Source of the DNA: an unicellular cyanobacterium SU3
Lineage (GTDB): Bacteria > Cyanobacteriota > Cyanobacteriia > Cyanobacteriales > Microcystaceae
NCBI GenBank assembly: GCA_002172675.1
Contig: NETF01000061.1
Coordinates: 1 to 64,000 of the forward strand
Length of the DNA stretch: 64,000 nucleotides
Direction: 5' to 3'
A program made the translations under genes and the position numbers. Below, one piece after another: positions 9,346 through 18,261 of the stretch. Numbering within the stretch: position 1 is the stretch's first letter; each line of letters opens with the position of its first letter. The notes below the pieces were generated by a model. It was given only the letters and a program-made list of their open reading frames with translations. It had not been told where the DNA came from and did not search any database.

Positions 9346-9789
9346 CAGAATTATTGGTAATAGAATAATTAACAGACTAAGATTAGGTCTTACTTCTACC
9401 ATAAACGATGAAAGGCTAAACAAAGCTAAAATTTATCTCTAGCTTGATTCTTTCATAATAGACCTATAGGAATAGGATGATTAAACCTAAGCAATTGTTC
9501 CGTTTCTGGTAATATTAATCCTATTTCTATTTTATCAGTTTCTTAAAAGGATTTTATTTTCTAAAATTCTTCTAAACTCCTGCTAATCCTTTGTTATTAG
9601 TCAATTCTCTTGTAGAAATGACTCTGATAAATTCAATTTTCAGAGAATTTATAGATCAAATACATTTCACTAAGTAAATAGGTGTAATTAAACATAAAAC
9701 TTCGTAGTCAAGGCTTCAGCTTTGATGATGACTAGCTTTTTAGTGCTAAAGGACTGACTACAAGTTTATATTTATTTTTCCCTACCTAC
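9346..9789. other. Intergenic region carrying a dispersed repeat
   Basis: This 444-base AT-rich gap lies between two minus-strand genes. Its right end holds the 70-base dispersed element listed separately. The left part should contain the promoter of the small DUF5340-like gene. I see no coding frame or RNA gene here. Confidence 0.5.
9699..9768. repeat. 70-bp dispersed element, copy A
   Basis: The block runs from CTTCGTAGTCAAGGCTTCAG to GGACTGACTACAAGTTTA. It closely matches 59086-59155, sharing CGTAGT-AAGGCTTCAGC at one end and AGGACT-ACTACA at the other. The ends are partly complementary (GTAGT against ACTAC), so it may fold. Both copies lie immediately 3' of a minus-strand gene, here trpC. 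A shorter related piece is at about 37353-37379. Confidence 0.75.
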
Positions 9790-10674
9790 TTAACAGCCAA
9801 ATAACTGAGAAATGGCTTTTTGAGGATCATCTTTTTTAACCAAAGATTCCCCAATTAATACAGCATTTGCTCCTGCATCTTTAACGGTTTGCAAATCTTT
9901 AGGGGTATGAATCCCTGATTCACTAACAACATGAATTCCCAAGTCTTTTATCTTATTTTGATGAGCTTCTAATAGTTGTTGAGTCGTTTTTAAACTGACT
10001 TCAAAGGTTTCTAAATTACGGTTATTAATGCCAATTAAAGAAACCCCTTCAATGGCTAAAACTCTATCCATTTCTTCTAAAGAATGAACTTCGACTAAAG
10101 GGGTCATCCCTAAAGCATGAATAATTTTAATGAAATATTGTAAGTCTGAATCTTTAAGAATAGCAGCAATTAAAAGAATGGCATCAGCCCCTTTAACCCT
10201 TGCTAAATAGATTTGATAGGGATAAATAATAAATTCTTTGCACAATAAAGGAATATCCACTGCTTGACGGACTAAGGCTAAATTATCAAAACTACCTTGG
10301 AAAAATTTACTATCAGTTAATACAGAAAGACAACTAGCCCCTCCGTTAACATAAGCTTGGGCAATGGCTACTGGATCAAAGTCTTCTCGAATCACTCCCT
10401 TGCTAGGAGAGGCTTTTTTAACTTCTGCAATTAAGGCCGGTTGGGTTTTTCCTGTGGCGATAGCCCCTAAAAAATCTTTCGCTGGTGGGGCGTTTCTCTC
10501 TTGTTTTCGTAAGTCTAACAAAGAAAGGCGATCGCGCATTCGTTCAATTTCTTTTTCTTTGTGCCAAACGATCTCTTCTAGGATATGTTGGGCTTGTCCA
10601 TTGGGGTCGGGAACTTGGTAACGTAAGATATCGACTTCTACAGCAGGATTGGGGGGTCGTCTTCTGATTTGCAT
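9790..10674 (-). CDS. trpC: Indole-3-glycerol phosphate synthase
   Basis: Catalyses ring closure of CdRP to indole-3-glycerol phosphate in tryptophan synthesis; a cytosolic TIM barrel. The 294-residue product has the signature [19 protein letters not shown] with the catalytic Lys, and [32 protein letters not shown] and VVSESGI also match the family. A roughly 45-residue N-terminal extension before the [13 protein letters not shown] helix is usual for cyanobacterial TrpC. It stands alone, without other trp genes. Confidence 0.96.
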   Translation of the reverse strand: MQIRRRPPNPAVEVDILRYQVPDPNGQAQHILEEIVWHKEKEIERMRDRLSLLDLRKQERNAPPAKDFLGAIATGKTQPALIAEVKKASPSKGVIREDFDPVAIAQAYVNGGASCLSVLTDSKFFQGSFDNLALVRQAVDIPLLCKEFIIYPYQIYLARVKGADAILLIAAILKDSDLQYFIKIIHALGMTPLVEVHSLEEMDRVLAIEGVSLIGINNRNLETFEVSLKTTQQLLEAHQNKIKDLGIHVVSESGIHTPKDLQTVKDAGANAVLIGESLVKKDDPQKAISQLFGC

Positions 10675-10892
10675 TCGTTTTGTTAAGAAACTTTAAGAAA
10701 TTGCCTAAGATGGTCTGTAATCTAGGATATTGTATCCATAATTACCGTCCCTTTACCAGGGGTTTTACGAAGTTTACCGTAAATCTGTTGAGGGAACCTA
10801 CGGAGAATTGTGGCTAAGATAAAAAAAAAGATTTTCTATATAATCTCATAGTATCCCTAACTTTAGATTAAAGATTACATTAATCATTACCT

Positions 10893-11081
10893 ATGAATAG
10901 CATTAAGGAAAAAATCCAATCCATCTTGAATCAATTACCAGATGATTGTTCAATTGAAGATATCCAGTATCATTTGTATGTTCTCGAAAAAATCCGTCAA
11001 GGATTACAGGTCGCTGAACGCGAACCCATATTACAACAAGAGGAAGTCGAGGGACTACTAAGTAAATGGCTTATCGAGTGA
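10893..11081 (+). CDS. Antitoxin of a ParD/RelB-type module
   Basis: The 62-residue acidic, helical protein (IKEKIQSILNQLPDDCSIED, then YHLYVLEKIRQGL and a C-terminal EEVEGLLSKWLIE) has the form of the small antitoxins paired with ParE/RelE toxins in cyanobacteria. Its last 16 bases overlap the toxin start, indicating translational coupling. It should bind the toxin and autorepress the promoter in the 218-base gap after trpC. No operator was identified. Confidence 0.8.
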   Translation: MNSIKEKIQSILNQLPDDCSIEDIQYHLYVLEKIRQGLQVAEREPILQQEEVEGLLSKWLIE

Positions 11082-11359
11082 TTTGGTCTTCTAAAGCTGT
11101 AGAAGATGTTGATTCCATTGCGACCTATATCGCCCGTGATTCTCCTTCTTATGCTGCTGCAGTAGTACGCCAGATTTTGGATGCTACCAATCAGTTGGAG
11201 GATAATCCGTTAACCGGAGAGTTGATTACTGAAGGGGATAATACAACCTTTCGCGATCAACCGGCTTATACTTACCGTGTGATCTATCAAGTGGATGGTG
11301 ATACGGTCAAAGTAGTGGCGGTGGTCCACACGAAACGTTTATTAGGTCTCAATGAATGA
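11066..11359 (+). CDS. ParE/RelE-family toxin
   Basis: The 97-residue product shows the ParE/RelE fold: AYRVIWSSKAVEDVDSIATY, a DNPLTGEL turn, then the TYRVIYQVDGDTVKVVAVVH strands and a C-terminal basic residue. The family inhibits gyrase (ParE) or cleaves mRNA on ribosomes (RelE); which applies is not clear. The start lies inside the antitoxin gene. The TGA stop at 11357-11359 overlaps the ATG of cpcF at 11356, so three genes are chained. Confidence 0.85.
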   Translation: MAYRVIWSSKAVEDVDSIATYIARDSPSYAAAVVRQILDATNQLEDNPLTGELITEGDNTTFRDQPAYTYRVIYQVDGDTVKVVAVVHTKRLLGLNE

Positions 11360-12000
11360 TGGAAGATCAAGACATTCACGATTTAATTGAAGGAGTGGAA
11401 AAGGCTGATTCTGCGGTGGGGTTACTCATGGCGGTTCGGTCTTTGGCTTCTAGTGGTCACGAAAAGGCGATCCCAGTGTTAATTGAAGCGTTGGGCTACA
11501 ATAATCCGGGGGCTGCTGTGGCAGCGGTGGAAGGTTTGATTAATCTGGGTGATGCCAGTGTTCCTTATCTCCTACAGCAAATTGATGGCTATAATTACGG
11601 GGCTAGGGCCTGGGCGACTCGCGCGTTGGCCGGTATTGGTCATCCTTCGGCGTTGGACCATCTCCAAGAGGCCGCCTTAACGGATTTTTCTATGAGTGTG
11701 CGCCGTTCGGCTGCGAAAGGACTGGGTTATATTGGATGGTCCAAATTATCGGGTTCGGAGGCTGCTGAGGGGCAAAAACAGGCAACTGAGGCGTTATTTA
11801 AGGTATTAGATGACCCTGAATGGGTGGTGCGTTACGCTGCGGTGGTAGGATTGCAAAATTTAGTGGTTTCCGTGGATGAGGAAAGTTTAGTTAATTTGAT
11901 TGTTGAACGGTTAGAAAAACAGTTAGAAATTGAGGAAGAATTAGGGGTTTGTGCGCGGGTTAAGTTGGCGTTGCAAGAGGTGGGAAGGAGTCAGGAGTAG
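11356..12000 (+). CDS. cpcF: Phycocyanobilin lyase subunit CpcF (HEAT-repeat protein)
   Basis: The 214-residue protein is built of HEAT-like repeats: HEKAIPVLIEALGYNNPGAA, YNYGARAWATRALAGIGHPS and MSVRRSAAKGLGYIGW. This closely resembles CpcF, the partner of CpcE in attaching phycocyanobilin to the phycocyanin alpha subunit. CpcE is not in this window. The start (MMED, or MED three bases on) overlaps the toxin stop as ATGA, so translation is probably coupled to the toxin-antitoxin mRNA. A related PBS-lyase HEAT protein such as CpeZ or NblB is an alternative, but the length and YNNPGAAVAAVEGL favour CpcF. Confidence 0.82.
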   Translation: MMEDQDIHDLIEGVEKADSAVGLLMAVRSLASSGHEKAIPVLIEALGYNNPGAAVAAVEGLINLGDASVPYLLQQIDGYNYGARAWATRALAGIGHPSALDHLQEAALTDFSMSVRRSAAKGLGYIGWSKLSGSEAAEGQKQATEALFKVLDDPEWVVRYAAVVGLQNLVVSVDEESLVNLIVERLEKQLEIEEELGVCARVKLALQEVGRSQE

Positions 12001-12051
12001 TAAATCTTATTTCAACAAAATTTAATAGTTTTTACATTAATCAATAAAGTT

Positions 12052-12115
12052 AAGGTGGGCAATGTTAATAGATAAACCTTCTTCAGAAACTATTTTAAAT
12101 ATTGCTCACCCTACA
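12052..12115. repeat. MITE/REP-like imperfect hairpin
   Basis: GGTGGGCAATGTTAATAG is followed about 25 bases later by the approximate complement ending ATTGCTCACCCTAC. The arms share the GTGGGCAAT/ATTGCCCAC core found at 12648, 32765 and 46692. It lies 3' of cpcF and could also act as a transcript end. A short GCAAGCAAGATGCTTGC hairpin follows at about 12135. Confidence 0.65.
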
Positions 12116-12185
12116 GCTACTAGCTAGAAAAATAGCAAGCAAGATGCTTGCACTCCATACAATCTATTGCACAAAATTAGTCGTG

Positions 12186-12617
12186 TCAGTCCATCTGAAG
12201 TCTTAACTCTGAATTTGAATTAACGTTATTTTTCGTTAATTCACTATACAAATAATTTTCTAATTCTTTATCAACGTTAAGAGCAAAACGTAACTCTCTA
12301 TCTTGAATATGGGGAAACCAAGATTTTCCAAAACGTTTTAACAAGCTACCTCCTACTTGTGCTGCTCTTTCGATTTTATACTGTAAATATAAACCTGTTA
12401 TGAATACTATGATTTTACGTTGACTTTCTTGATCTTTTCTAATACAAGTTTTTAAGGCAATAGATATAGCTTCTTCAAGTGAATGGAGATTAACATTGCC
12501 AGTTTTCAGTTGAGAAAAATGAAACAGTTTTAGTCCCATTTCATGAACTTGCTTTCTAAAATGAGGATTATTAGCTGCGACAAGAAGCAAATTGACTATT
12601 TTTTGTTCTGCTAACAT
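12186..12617 (-). CDS. Hypothetical protein, helical
   Basis: The 143-residue protein is not recognised. It is predicted mostly helical, with NPHFRKQVHEMGLKLFHFSQ, a Leu/Ile-rich middle (KIIVFITGLYLQYKIERAAQ) and a charged C-terminus. No signal peptide or catalytic motif is evident. It lies alone between two GTGGGCAAT repeats, so it may be an accessory gene. Codon use looks like its neighbours. Confidence 0.6.
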   Translation of the reverse strand: MLAEQKIVNLLLVAANNPHFRKQVHEMGLKLFHFSQLKTGNVNLHSLEEAISIALKTCIRKDQESQRKIIVFITGLYLQYKIERAAQVGGSLLKRFGKSWFPHIQDRELRFALNVDKELENYLYSELTKNNVNSNSELRLQMD

Positions 12618-12647
12618 TCTTGTTTAGATTTAACATTAATTTGGTAA

Positions 12648-12664
12648 GGTGGGCAATGCCCACC
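12648..12664. repeat. GGTGGGCAATGCCCACC palindromic repeat
   Basis: This near-perfect palindrome is flanked by AAG and CTACAA. It is repeated at 32765-32781, with degenerate forms at 12052, 28010 and 46692. It is a REP-like dispersed element located between genes. Confidence 0.75.
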
Positions 12665-12787
12665 CTACAATTTTTTAATTGTCAAATATTTAGCTACAAT
12701 ATGTCTTTAAAATTACATATTGTCTTTTTTTGAAAAACAATTCATAATAAAAACAGTTAATCTCAACACAGAGGAGTAGTCAAAATC

Positions 12788-13489
12788 ATGATTACTGTTC
12801 GTCAAAGTCAAGCAAGGGGTAACGCCAATTTTGGTTGGCTTGATAGTAAGCATACTTTTTCTTTTGGGAACTACTACGACCCAAAATATATGGGATTTCG
12901 TCATTTACGAGTGATTAATGAGGATAAAATTGACCCAAGTCGAGGGTTTCCTACTCATGGTCACAGAGACATGGAAATTATCACCTATGTTTTAGATGGC
13001 GCATTAGAACATAAAGATAGTATGGGTAATGGTTCCATTATTCGTCCAGGGGATGTACAACGGATGTCTGCTGGAACTGGCGTTGCTCACAGCGAGTTTA
13101 ATGCTTCAAAAACTGATCCCCTTCACTTACTACAAATTTGGATTGTTCCTGAGAAAAAAGGCATTGAACCAAGCTATGAAGAAAAACATTTTTCTTTGTC
13201 AGAAACACAGGGAAAATTAACTTTAATTGCTTCAGGCGATGGTCGAGAGAATGCTGTTAAAATCCATCAAGATACTGATCTTTATGCTGCTGTTTTAAAA
13301 GAAGGCGATCGCTTGAATTACAGTCTTAACAGCGATCGATCTTTATGGCTACAAATTGCTAGAGGTTCAGTCAAAATTAATGGTCAACCTCTTAACAATG
13401 GTGATGGTGCTGCCATCGCTCAAGAAGAGAAAATAAACCTTGTTTCTACTAACAACAATACTGAAATTTTGTTGTTTGATCTCGCTTAA
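12788..13489 (+). CDS. Pirin family protein
   Basis: A bicupin of 233 residues. The metal site is seen as [10 protein letters not shown] (two His) and GVAHSEFN (His and Glu), with the conserved [12 protein letters not shown] and GDVQRMSAG between them. Bacterial pirins are redox-linked regulators or quercetin dioxygenases; the substrate here is unknown. A GAGGAGT ribosome site precedes the ATG. It leads a plus-strand group with a nitroreductase and an SDR gene, spaced 50-55 bases apart. Confidence 0.92.
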   Translation: MITVRQSQARGNANFGWLDSKHTFSFGNYYDPKYMGFRHLRVINEDKIDPSRGFPTHGHRDMEIITYVLDGALEHKDSMGNGSIIRPGDVQRMSAGTGVAHSEFNASKTDPLHLLQIWIVPEKKGIEPSYEEKHFSLSETQGKLTLIASGDGRENAVKIHQDTDLYAAVLKEGDRLNYSLNSDRSLWLQIARGSVKINGQPLNNGDGAAIAQEEKINLVSTNNNTEILLFDLA

Positions 13490-13539
13490 TCTATCAGAAT
13501 CAATCAGAGTTCATTGTAAACTAATTAAGAGGATTTTCT

Positions 13540-14145
13540 ATGGATACTTTCAAGGCAATTTATGAACGTCGTTCCGTTAAAGGATATGATCCTAACCATC
13601 AAATAACCCGTGAAGAAGAACAAAAACTACTCGAAGCAACCATTCAATCTCCTACCAGTTTCAATATTCAACATTGGCGTTTTGTCGTTCTTAGAGATCC
13701 AGATTTACGTCAAAAAATCCGTAAAGAATTTGGTAATGATCAAGCACAAATGACCGATGCTTCTTTACTCATTTTATTTACAGCAGATATGAAAGCGTGG
13801 AAAAAAGAACCCCAACGTTATTGGCAAAATGCACCTCAAGAAGTAGCTGATTTATTAGTAGGTTGGATGGGACCATTTCATGAAGGAAGAGAATGGTTAC
13901 AACGAGATGAAGCACAGCGATCAATTGGGATAGCAATGCAAACTTTAATGTTAGCAGCGAAAGCGATGGGTTATGATTCTTGTCCGATGATTGGTTTTGA
14001 TATCGAACAAGTTTCTAAACTCATTAACTTACCCGACAATTATGCAATGGGTCCTATGGTTGCTATTGGTAAAAAGGTTAAAGAACCTTGGCCTAAACCT
14101 GGACAATTACCTTTGAATGAGTTGGTAATTGAAAATCAATTTTAA
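13540..14145 (+). CDS. Nitroreductase family oxidoreductase
   Basis: The 201-residue flavoprotein begins with ERRSVKGYDPNHQITREE, the FMN-binding Arg-Ser motif of the family. SPTSFNIQHWRFVVL and the C-terminal MLAAKAMGYDSCPMIGFD and MVAIGKK are also typical. It should reduce nitroaromatics or quinones with NAD(P)H and FMN; the physiological substrate is unknown. It sits between the pirin and SDR genes, suggesting a stress- or quinone-related operon (inference). Confidence 0.9.
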   Translation: MDTFKAIYERRSVKGYDPNHQITREEEQKLLEATIQSPTSFNIQHWRFVVLRDPDLRQKIRKEFGNDQAQMTDASLLILFTADMKAWKKEPQRYWQNAPQEVADLLVGWMGPFHEGREWLQRDEAQRSIGIAMQTLMLAAKAMGYDSCPMIGFDIEQVSKLINLPDNYAMGPMVAIGKKVKEPWPKPGQLPLNELVIENQF

Positions 14146-14199
14146 GTAAAAATTCATTAACTAATCTTGATAATTTCTTCAAAAATAGGAGCATCAATT

Positions 14200-14943
14200 A
14201 TGGCTTACGATATTAAAGATAAAGTGGTTTTAGTGACAGGTTCTAATCGAGGAATTGGTAAAGTTATTTTAGAATCTTTTCTAGAAAATGGTGCAGCAAA
14301 AGTATATGCTGCTGTTCGCAAGATAGACAGTGTTAAGTCTTTGGTTGATAAGTATGGAGAAAAAGTCATTCCTGTTAAGATTGACTTATCTGATGACACT
14401 TCTATTTATGAAGCAGCAAATATTGCCAAAGATGTAGATATTGTTATTAACAATGCTGGTGTGTTTAAGGGTGGCGAATTATTTGCTGATAATATTTTTG
14501 ACTCTTTAGAGTTTCACATGAGAATTAATGTTTATGGTGTTATTACGATGGCTAAAGCTTTTGCACCTATTTTAAAAGCTAATGGTGGCGGTATATTTGC
14601 TCAGCTTAATTCTGTTGTTTCTATGAAAACATTTCCTAATTTTTCCGCCTATTGTGCATCAAAAGCAGCGTCTTATTCTATTACTCAATCTCTCAAAGAA
14701 TTACTGGGTAAACAGGGAACTAGAGTGTTGAGTATTCATCCTGGTCCTATTGCTACAGATATGGGTGATGCTGCTGGTTTAACTGAAATTGCAGAACCTC
14801 CTAGTGTAGTAGCAGAAGCCATTTTAGAAGTATTAAAAGGAGATAATTTTCATGTATTTCCTGATTCAATGGCTAAACAAATTGAAAACGCTTATCAAAG
14901 TTTTGCTCAAAACATAGTAGAAGCAAATATGTCTGAAGGTTAA
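14200..14943 (+). CDS. Short-chain dehydrogenase/reductase (SDR)
   Basis: The 247-residue product has the Rossmann motif VTGSNRGIGK, the NNAG motif (DIVINNAGVF), the catalytic Ser in LNSVVSMK and the YCASK active site, followed by IHPGPIATDM. This is a classical SDR using NAD(P)H. I chose the ATG at 14200 because AATAGGAG lies seven bases upstream; an alternative TTG at 14167 lacks such a site. It is the last gene of the pirin/nitroreductase group and is followed by a strong hairpin. Confidence 0.92.
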   Translation: MAYDIKDKVVLVTGSNRGIGKVILESFLENGAAKVYAAVRKIDSVKSLVDKYGEKVIPVKIDLSDDTSIYEAANIAKDVDIVINNAGVFKGGELFADNIFDSLEFHMRINVYGVITMAKAFAPILKANGGGIFAQLNSVVSMKTFPNFSAYCASKAASYSITQSLKELLGKQGTRVLSIHPGPIATDMGDAAGLTEIAEPPSVVAEAILEVLKGDNFHVFPDSMAKQIENAYQSFAQNIVEANMSEG

Positions 14944-14953
14944 GATAATAGGG

Positions 14954-15004
14954 TTAGGTGTTGCTAAAAAGTAAAATTAGTAACGCCTAATTTAAAAATT
15001 TTTT
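14954..15004 (+). terminator. Rho-independent terminator of the pirin-nitroreductase-SDR group
   Basis: TTAGGTGTTGCTAA and TTAGTAACGCCTAA form a 14-bp stem with two G-T pairs. AT-rich sequence with a T run follows. It lies 11 bases after the SDR stop codon. Confidence 0.75.
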
Positions 15005-15407
15005 ATTATCATTCAATTATTCAGATTTAGTATTAGTTGCTAAAAGTAAAAAAAATAGATATTAAGTTACCTTTCTAACTCTTAAACCTTATGGGGAGAA
15101 GATATATTATCTGATTGTATCTCAGATTTATCAGTCATTGGGTAGATGAATGGTCTTAAGTTGGTTTGATAAATTCATAACCATAGGTAAAAATTGCTGT
15201 AAATAGTAACAAGTTTGTAAGAGAAACTCTCTAATTCTGAGACTTAAGAACGCTAGTTTTTGTTACATATTGTCATAACCAGCAGAAATCTAGTCAGGGC
15301 GCATCATTGAGCAAAATGACTTTTTTTCCCTAAAAACGATTTTAAGAACTCTGAGATACTATAAAAGTAGGCTTAGAACATTTTTGTTGTTCAACCCCAA
15401 GGAAAAA
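15005..15407. other. Long intergenic region before the FAD oxidoreductase group
   Basis: About 400 AT-rich bases without a credible coding frame. A TACTATAAA stretch at about 15356-15364 could be the -10 region of the next gene, with AAGGAAAAA before its ATG. I see no riboswitch-like or repeat structure. Confidence 0.4.
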
Positions 15408-16973
15408 ATGGATATTGATTATTTAATCGTAGGTAGTGGAATATCTGCATTGGTGTTTGGTTCATTGATGGCCAAAGCAGGAAAACGGGTTCAAATATTA
15501 GAGGTCCACGAACATCCGGGAGGGTTTGGTCATAGTTTTACCATTGGCAATAAATATACATTTAATGCACAACTTCACTATGTTTGGGACTGTGGAGAAG
15601 GGGAAACGGTTAACCGTGTTCTTCAACAACTTGATTTAGATAAAAAAGTGACCTTTAAGCGGTATAATCCTGATGGATTTGATCACATGAGAATGCCAGG
15701 TTATGCTGTGGATATTCCTTCAGATTCTCAAGTTTTGATTGAAAGATTATCGAAGTTATTTCCTGAAAAAAAAGATAATCTTTCTCGTTTTATTTCTGAA
15801 GTCAATACCGTTAGTCAAGGATTAAAGTATTTAACTCAACCTTTAATTTTTGGAGAAATTTTAAAGAATTTTGGAGACGTTTTTACAACGGTAAAATATG
15901 TTAGTAGTACCCTACAAGATGTTTTTGATAAGTTTAATTTACCAAAAGAAGCACAAACATTACTAGCATTGCAATGGCCTGATTTTTTATTACCCCCCGA
16001 ACAACTCTCTTTTTATGCGTGGGTGATTCTATTTACCGCTTATCAAAGAGGTGCTTATTATCCTGATAAACATTTTGAATTTGTCATTGATTCTTTGGTA
16101 GAAGTGATTAAAGAAAATAATGGAGAAATCTTATATGAACAAGAAGTTATTGACTTTATTGTGAATGATAGAACCGTTAAAGGGGTTAAAGCTATTAATC
16201 GAAATACTCACGAAACAAAAGAATTTACAGGTAAAACAATTATTTGTAATATTGATCCTAAAAAAGCAGCAAAAATGATCGGGTTTGATCAATTTTCTTG
16301 GTCAGTTCAACAAAAATTAAATTATGAATATTCCCCGTCTAATTATGTTGCTTATTGTGTGGTTAAAGATATTGATTTAAGAGACTACGGTTTTGGAGAA
16401 TGGAATACATTTCATAGTGAACAAAAGGACTTAAATACTGCATTTAAGCAGATGTATGAAGAAAATGATTTTTCTCAATTGAGTTTTGCCATTACCACCC
16501 CAACCCTATTAACCAATGAAGAAAGAGACTGTCCTGAAGATTGTCAAATTGTTGAACTTTTAACAGTGGCTAACTATAACTATTTTAAAGAACTAAGAGA
16601 AACAGATAAGAAAGGATATTATCGGAGAAAAGAAGAAATCTTAGATATTATGATCGATATCATAGAAGAAAAATATGTACCTAACTTTCGAGAACATCTA
16701 GTTTTAAAAATGACAGGAAGTCCCACCACTAATGAACGATTTTGTTGGTGTCCGATGGGTAATTCTTATGGTTCTAGTTTAACTCCAAAACAGATGACAA
16801 TTGGTCGACTTGGTTCTGAAAGTTCCCTCAAAAATTTCTATTTTTGTAATGCTTCTTCTGGATATCCTGGGTTTGCGCCTACTTTTTGGACTGGAGCAAG
16901 TTTATATCAAAAATTATCAGGAGATTCCATCTTATCAAAAAGTTTAGATAAACAAAATCGTTCAGTAAATTGA
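15408..16973 (+). CDS. Phytoene desaturase/carotene isomerase-like FAD oxidoreductase
   Basis: The product of about 521 residues starts with a dinucleotide-binding motif (DYLIVGSGISALVFGSLMA) and the GGFGHSF segment of the CrtI/CrtISO/RetSat superfamily. FTGKTIICNIDPKKAAKMIG and a C-terminal GYPGFAPTFWTGASLY occupy the place of the usual flavin-closing motif. The substrate is unknown; carotenoids, retinoids or other polyenes are possible from the family. The ATG at 15408 has AAGGA upstream; a frame from 15384 would add eight residues. It is followed after 35 bases by a second FAD oxidoreductase. Confidence 0.82.
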   Translation: MDIDYLIVGSGISALVFGSLMAKAGKRVQILEVHEHPGGFGHSFTIGNKYTFNAQLHYVWDCGEGETVNRVLQQLDLDKKVTFKRYNPDGFDHMRMPGYAVDIPSDSQVLIERLSKLFPEKKDNLSRFISEVNTVSQGLKYLTQPLIFGEILKNFGDVFTTVKYVSSTLQDVFDKFNLPKEAQTLLALQWPDFLLPPEQLSFYAWVILFTAYQRGAYYPDKHFEFVIDSLVEVIKENNGEILYEQEVIDFIVNDRTVKGVKAINRNTHETKEFTGKTIICNIDPKKAAKMIGFDQFSWSVQQKLNYEYSPSNYVAYCVVKDIDLRDYGFGEWNTFHSEQKDLNTAFKQMYEENDFSQLSFAITTPTLLTNEERDCPEDCQIVELLTVANYNYFKELRETDKKGYYRRKEEILDIMIDIIEEKYVPNFREHLVLKMTGSPTTNERFCWCPMGNSYGSSLTPKQMTIGRLGSESSLKNFYFCNASSGYPGFAPTFWTGASLYQKLSGDSILSKSLDKQNRSVN

Positions 16974-17008
16974 TAGATTGTTGAGTTATAAAATAGGAGA
17001 TTGATGTC

Positions 17009-18226
17009 ATGAGATTTGCTATTATTGGTGGTGGTGCAAGTGGAATGGTCACAGCTTATTTACTAGAAAAACAAGGTCATTCCGTAACAGTTTTTGAAAA
17101 AAAACCCTATTTAGGGGGAAATATTATTACTTTAAATAAAAATGTGAAACCCAATCACTCTAATTGTAATTTAACCTTAGACTGCGGAGTGTTAGAATTT
17201 CCCACCGTATTCCATAATTTTCTTAGTTTAATGCAGGAATTAGAGGTAGAATTAGAACCGATATACGCAGGTTCAGGATTATATCTTAGGGATGGCGGTT
17301 ACTTTTTATCAGGAGGAATGATTGAAAAGAATTTTCAAGGGTGGAAAAAATGGCTAGAATATTTAAGATTAGATACATTATACGCCCGTTCTGCTGGACT
17401 TTGGGCTAAACTTAAGTTTAGTAAACGACAAGAATTTTATGATCATTCTATTGCTTATTATTTAGAACGCCAATGTATTCGTAATTGTTGGTTAAAATTA
17501 TTATTAATGTATAGTTATTCTATGTCTTTTAATTTGATTGATGAATTTCCAGCAGCGTTAGGAATACCAATTCTTAAAAATTATGTTTTTGTTGACTGGG
17601 TAAGGGTGAAAGGAGGGGTTTATTCTTACATTGAAAAGATTTTAGAGAAGTTAAAAGGGAAAACATTTATTAATACACAAATTGTTAAAATTTCGAGATT
17701 AGATAATTCAGTCAACCTTTATTTTAATGATGGAACTGATCAAGTATTTGATCGCGTTGTCTTTGCCACTCCTCCAGATCAAGTATTAAAATTATTATCA
17801 GATCCAACTGAAGAAGAAATGAAACGATTTTCTCCTTGGAAGGAAAATAAAGCAACAAATATGATTCACCAAGATACCAGTATTTACGAACCTTACGGTA
17901 TTAAAGAATTTTCAGAATTTGACTTTTTTCAAACAACAAAATCCTGGGGTTATAATGCTTACTTAAATCAAGTATGTGGGGTTAAGTCTTCTGAAAAATA
18001 TAGTCTTGCTTTTAATTTAGAAGCATTAATTAATAAGGATAAAATTATTCATATTCAAGAACATGAAACCCCTTTTTATACTGTAGAGGCACTTAAATAT
18101 GTTCCAGAAATTATCAAAACAAATGGGATGAATAATACTTATTATGCAGGGGCTTATCTATCAGATGGGTTACACGAAGGAGCGATTACTTCTGCCTTTC
18201 GAGTCGCTGAATTAGTGGGTGTATAA
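17009..18226 (+). CDS. FAD-dependent amine-oxidase-like oxidoreductase
   Basis: The 405-residue flavoprotein begins with FAIIGGGASGMVTAYLLEK, then VFEKKPYLGGN. FDRVVFATPPDQVLKLL and a C-terminal YYAGAYLSDGLHEGAITSAF give the flavin-binding end. It belongs to the NAD(P)-binding Rossmann/amine oxidase group (COG2907-like). The substrate is unknown. The gene is 35 bases after the phytoene-desaturase-like gene and 35 bases before the glutaminase gene, so the three are probably co-transcribed. Confidence 0.8.
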   Translation: MRFAIIGGGASGMVTAYLLEKQGHSVTVFEKKPYLGGNIITLNKNVKPNHSNCNLTLDCGVLEFPTVFHNFLSLMQELEVELEPIYAGSGLYLRDGGYFLSGGMIEKNFQGWKKWLEYLRLDTLYARSAGLWAKLKFSKRQEFYDHSIAYYLERQCIRNCWLKLLLMYSYSMSFNLIDEFPAALGIPILKNYVFVDWVRVKGGVYSYIEKILEKLKGKTFINTQIVKISRLDNSVNLYFNDGTDQVFDRVVFATPPDQVLKLLSDPTEEEMKRFSPWKENKATNMIHQDTSIYEPYGIKEFSEFDFFQTTKSWGYNAYLNQVCGVKSSEKYSLAFNLEALINKDKIIHIQEHETPFYTVEALKYVPEIIKTNGMNNTYYAGAYLSDGLHEGAITSAFRVAELVGV

Positions 18227-18261
18227 ACTATCAATCTATAATATATAAATAATGATATAAC

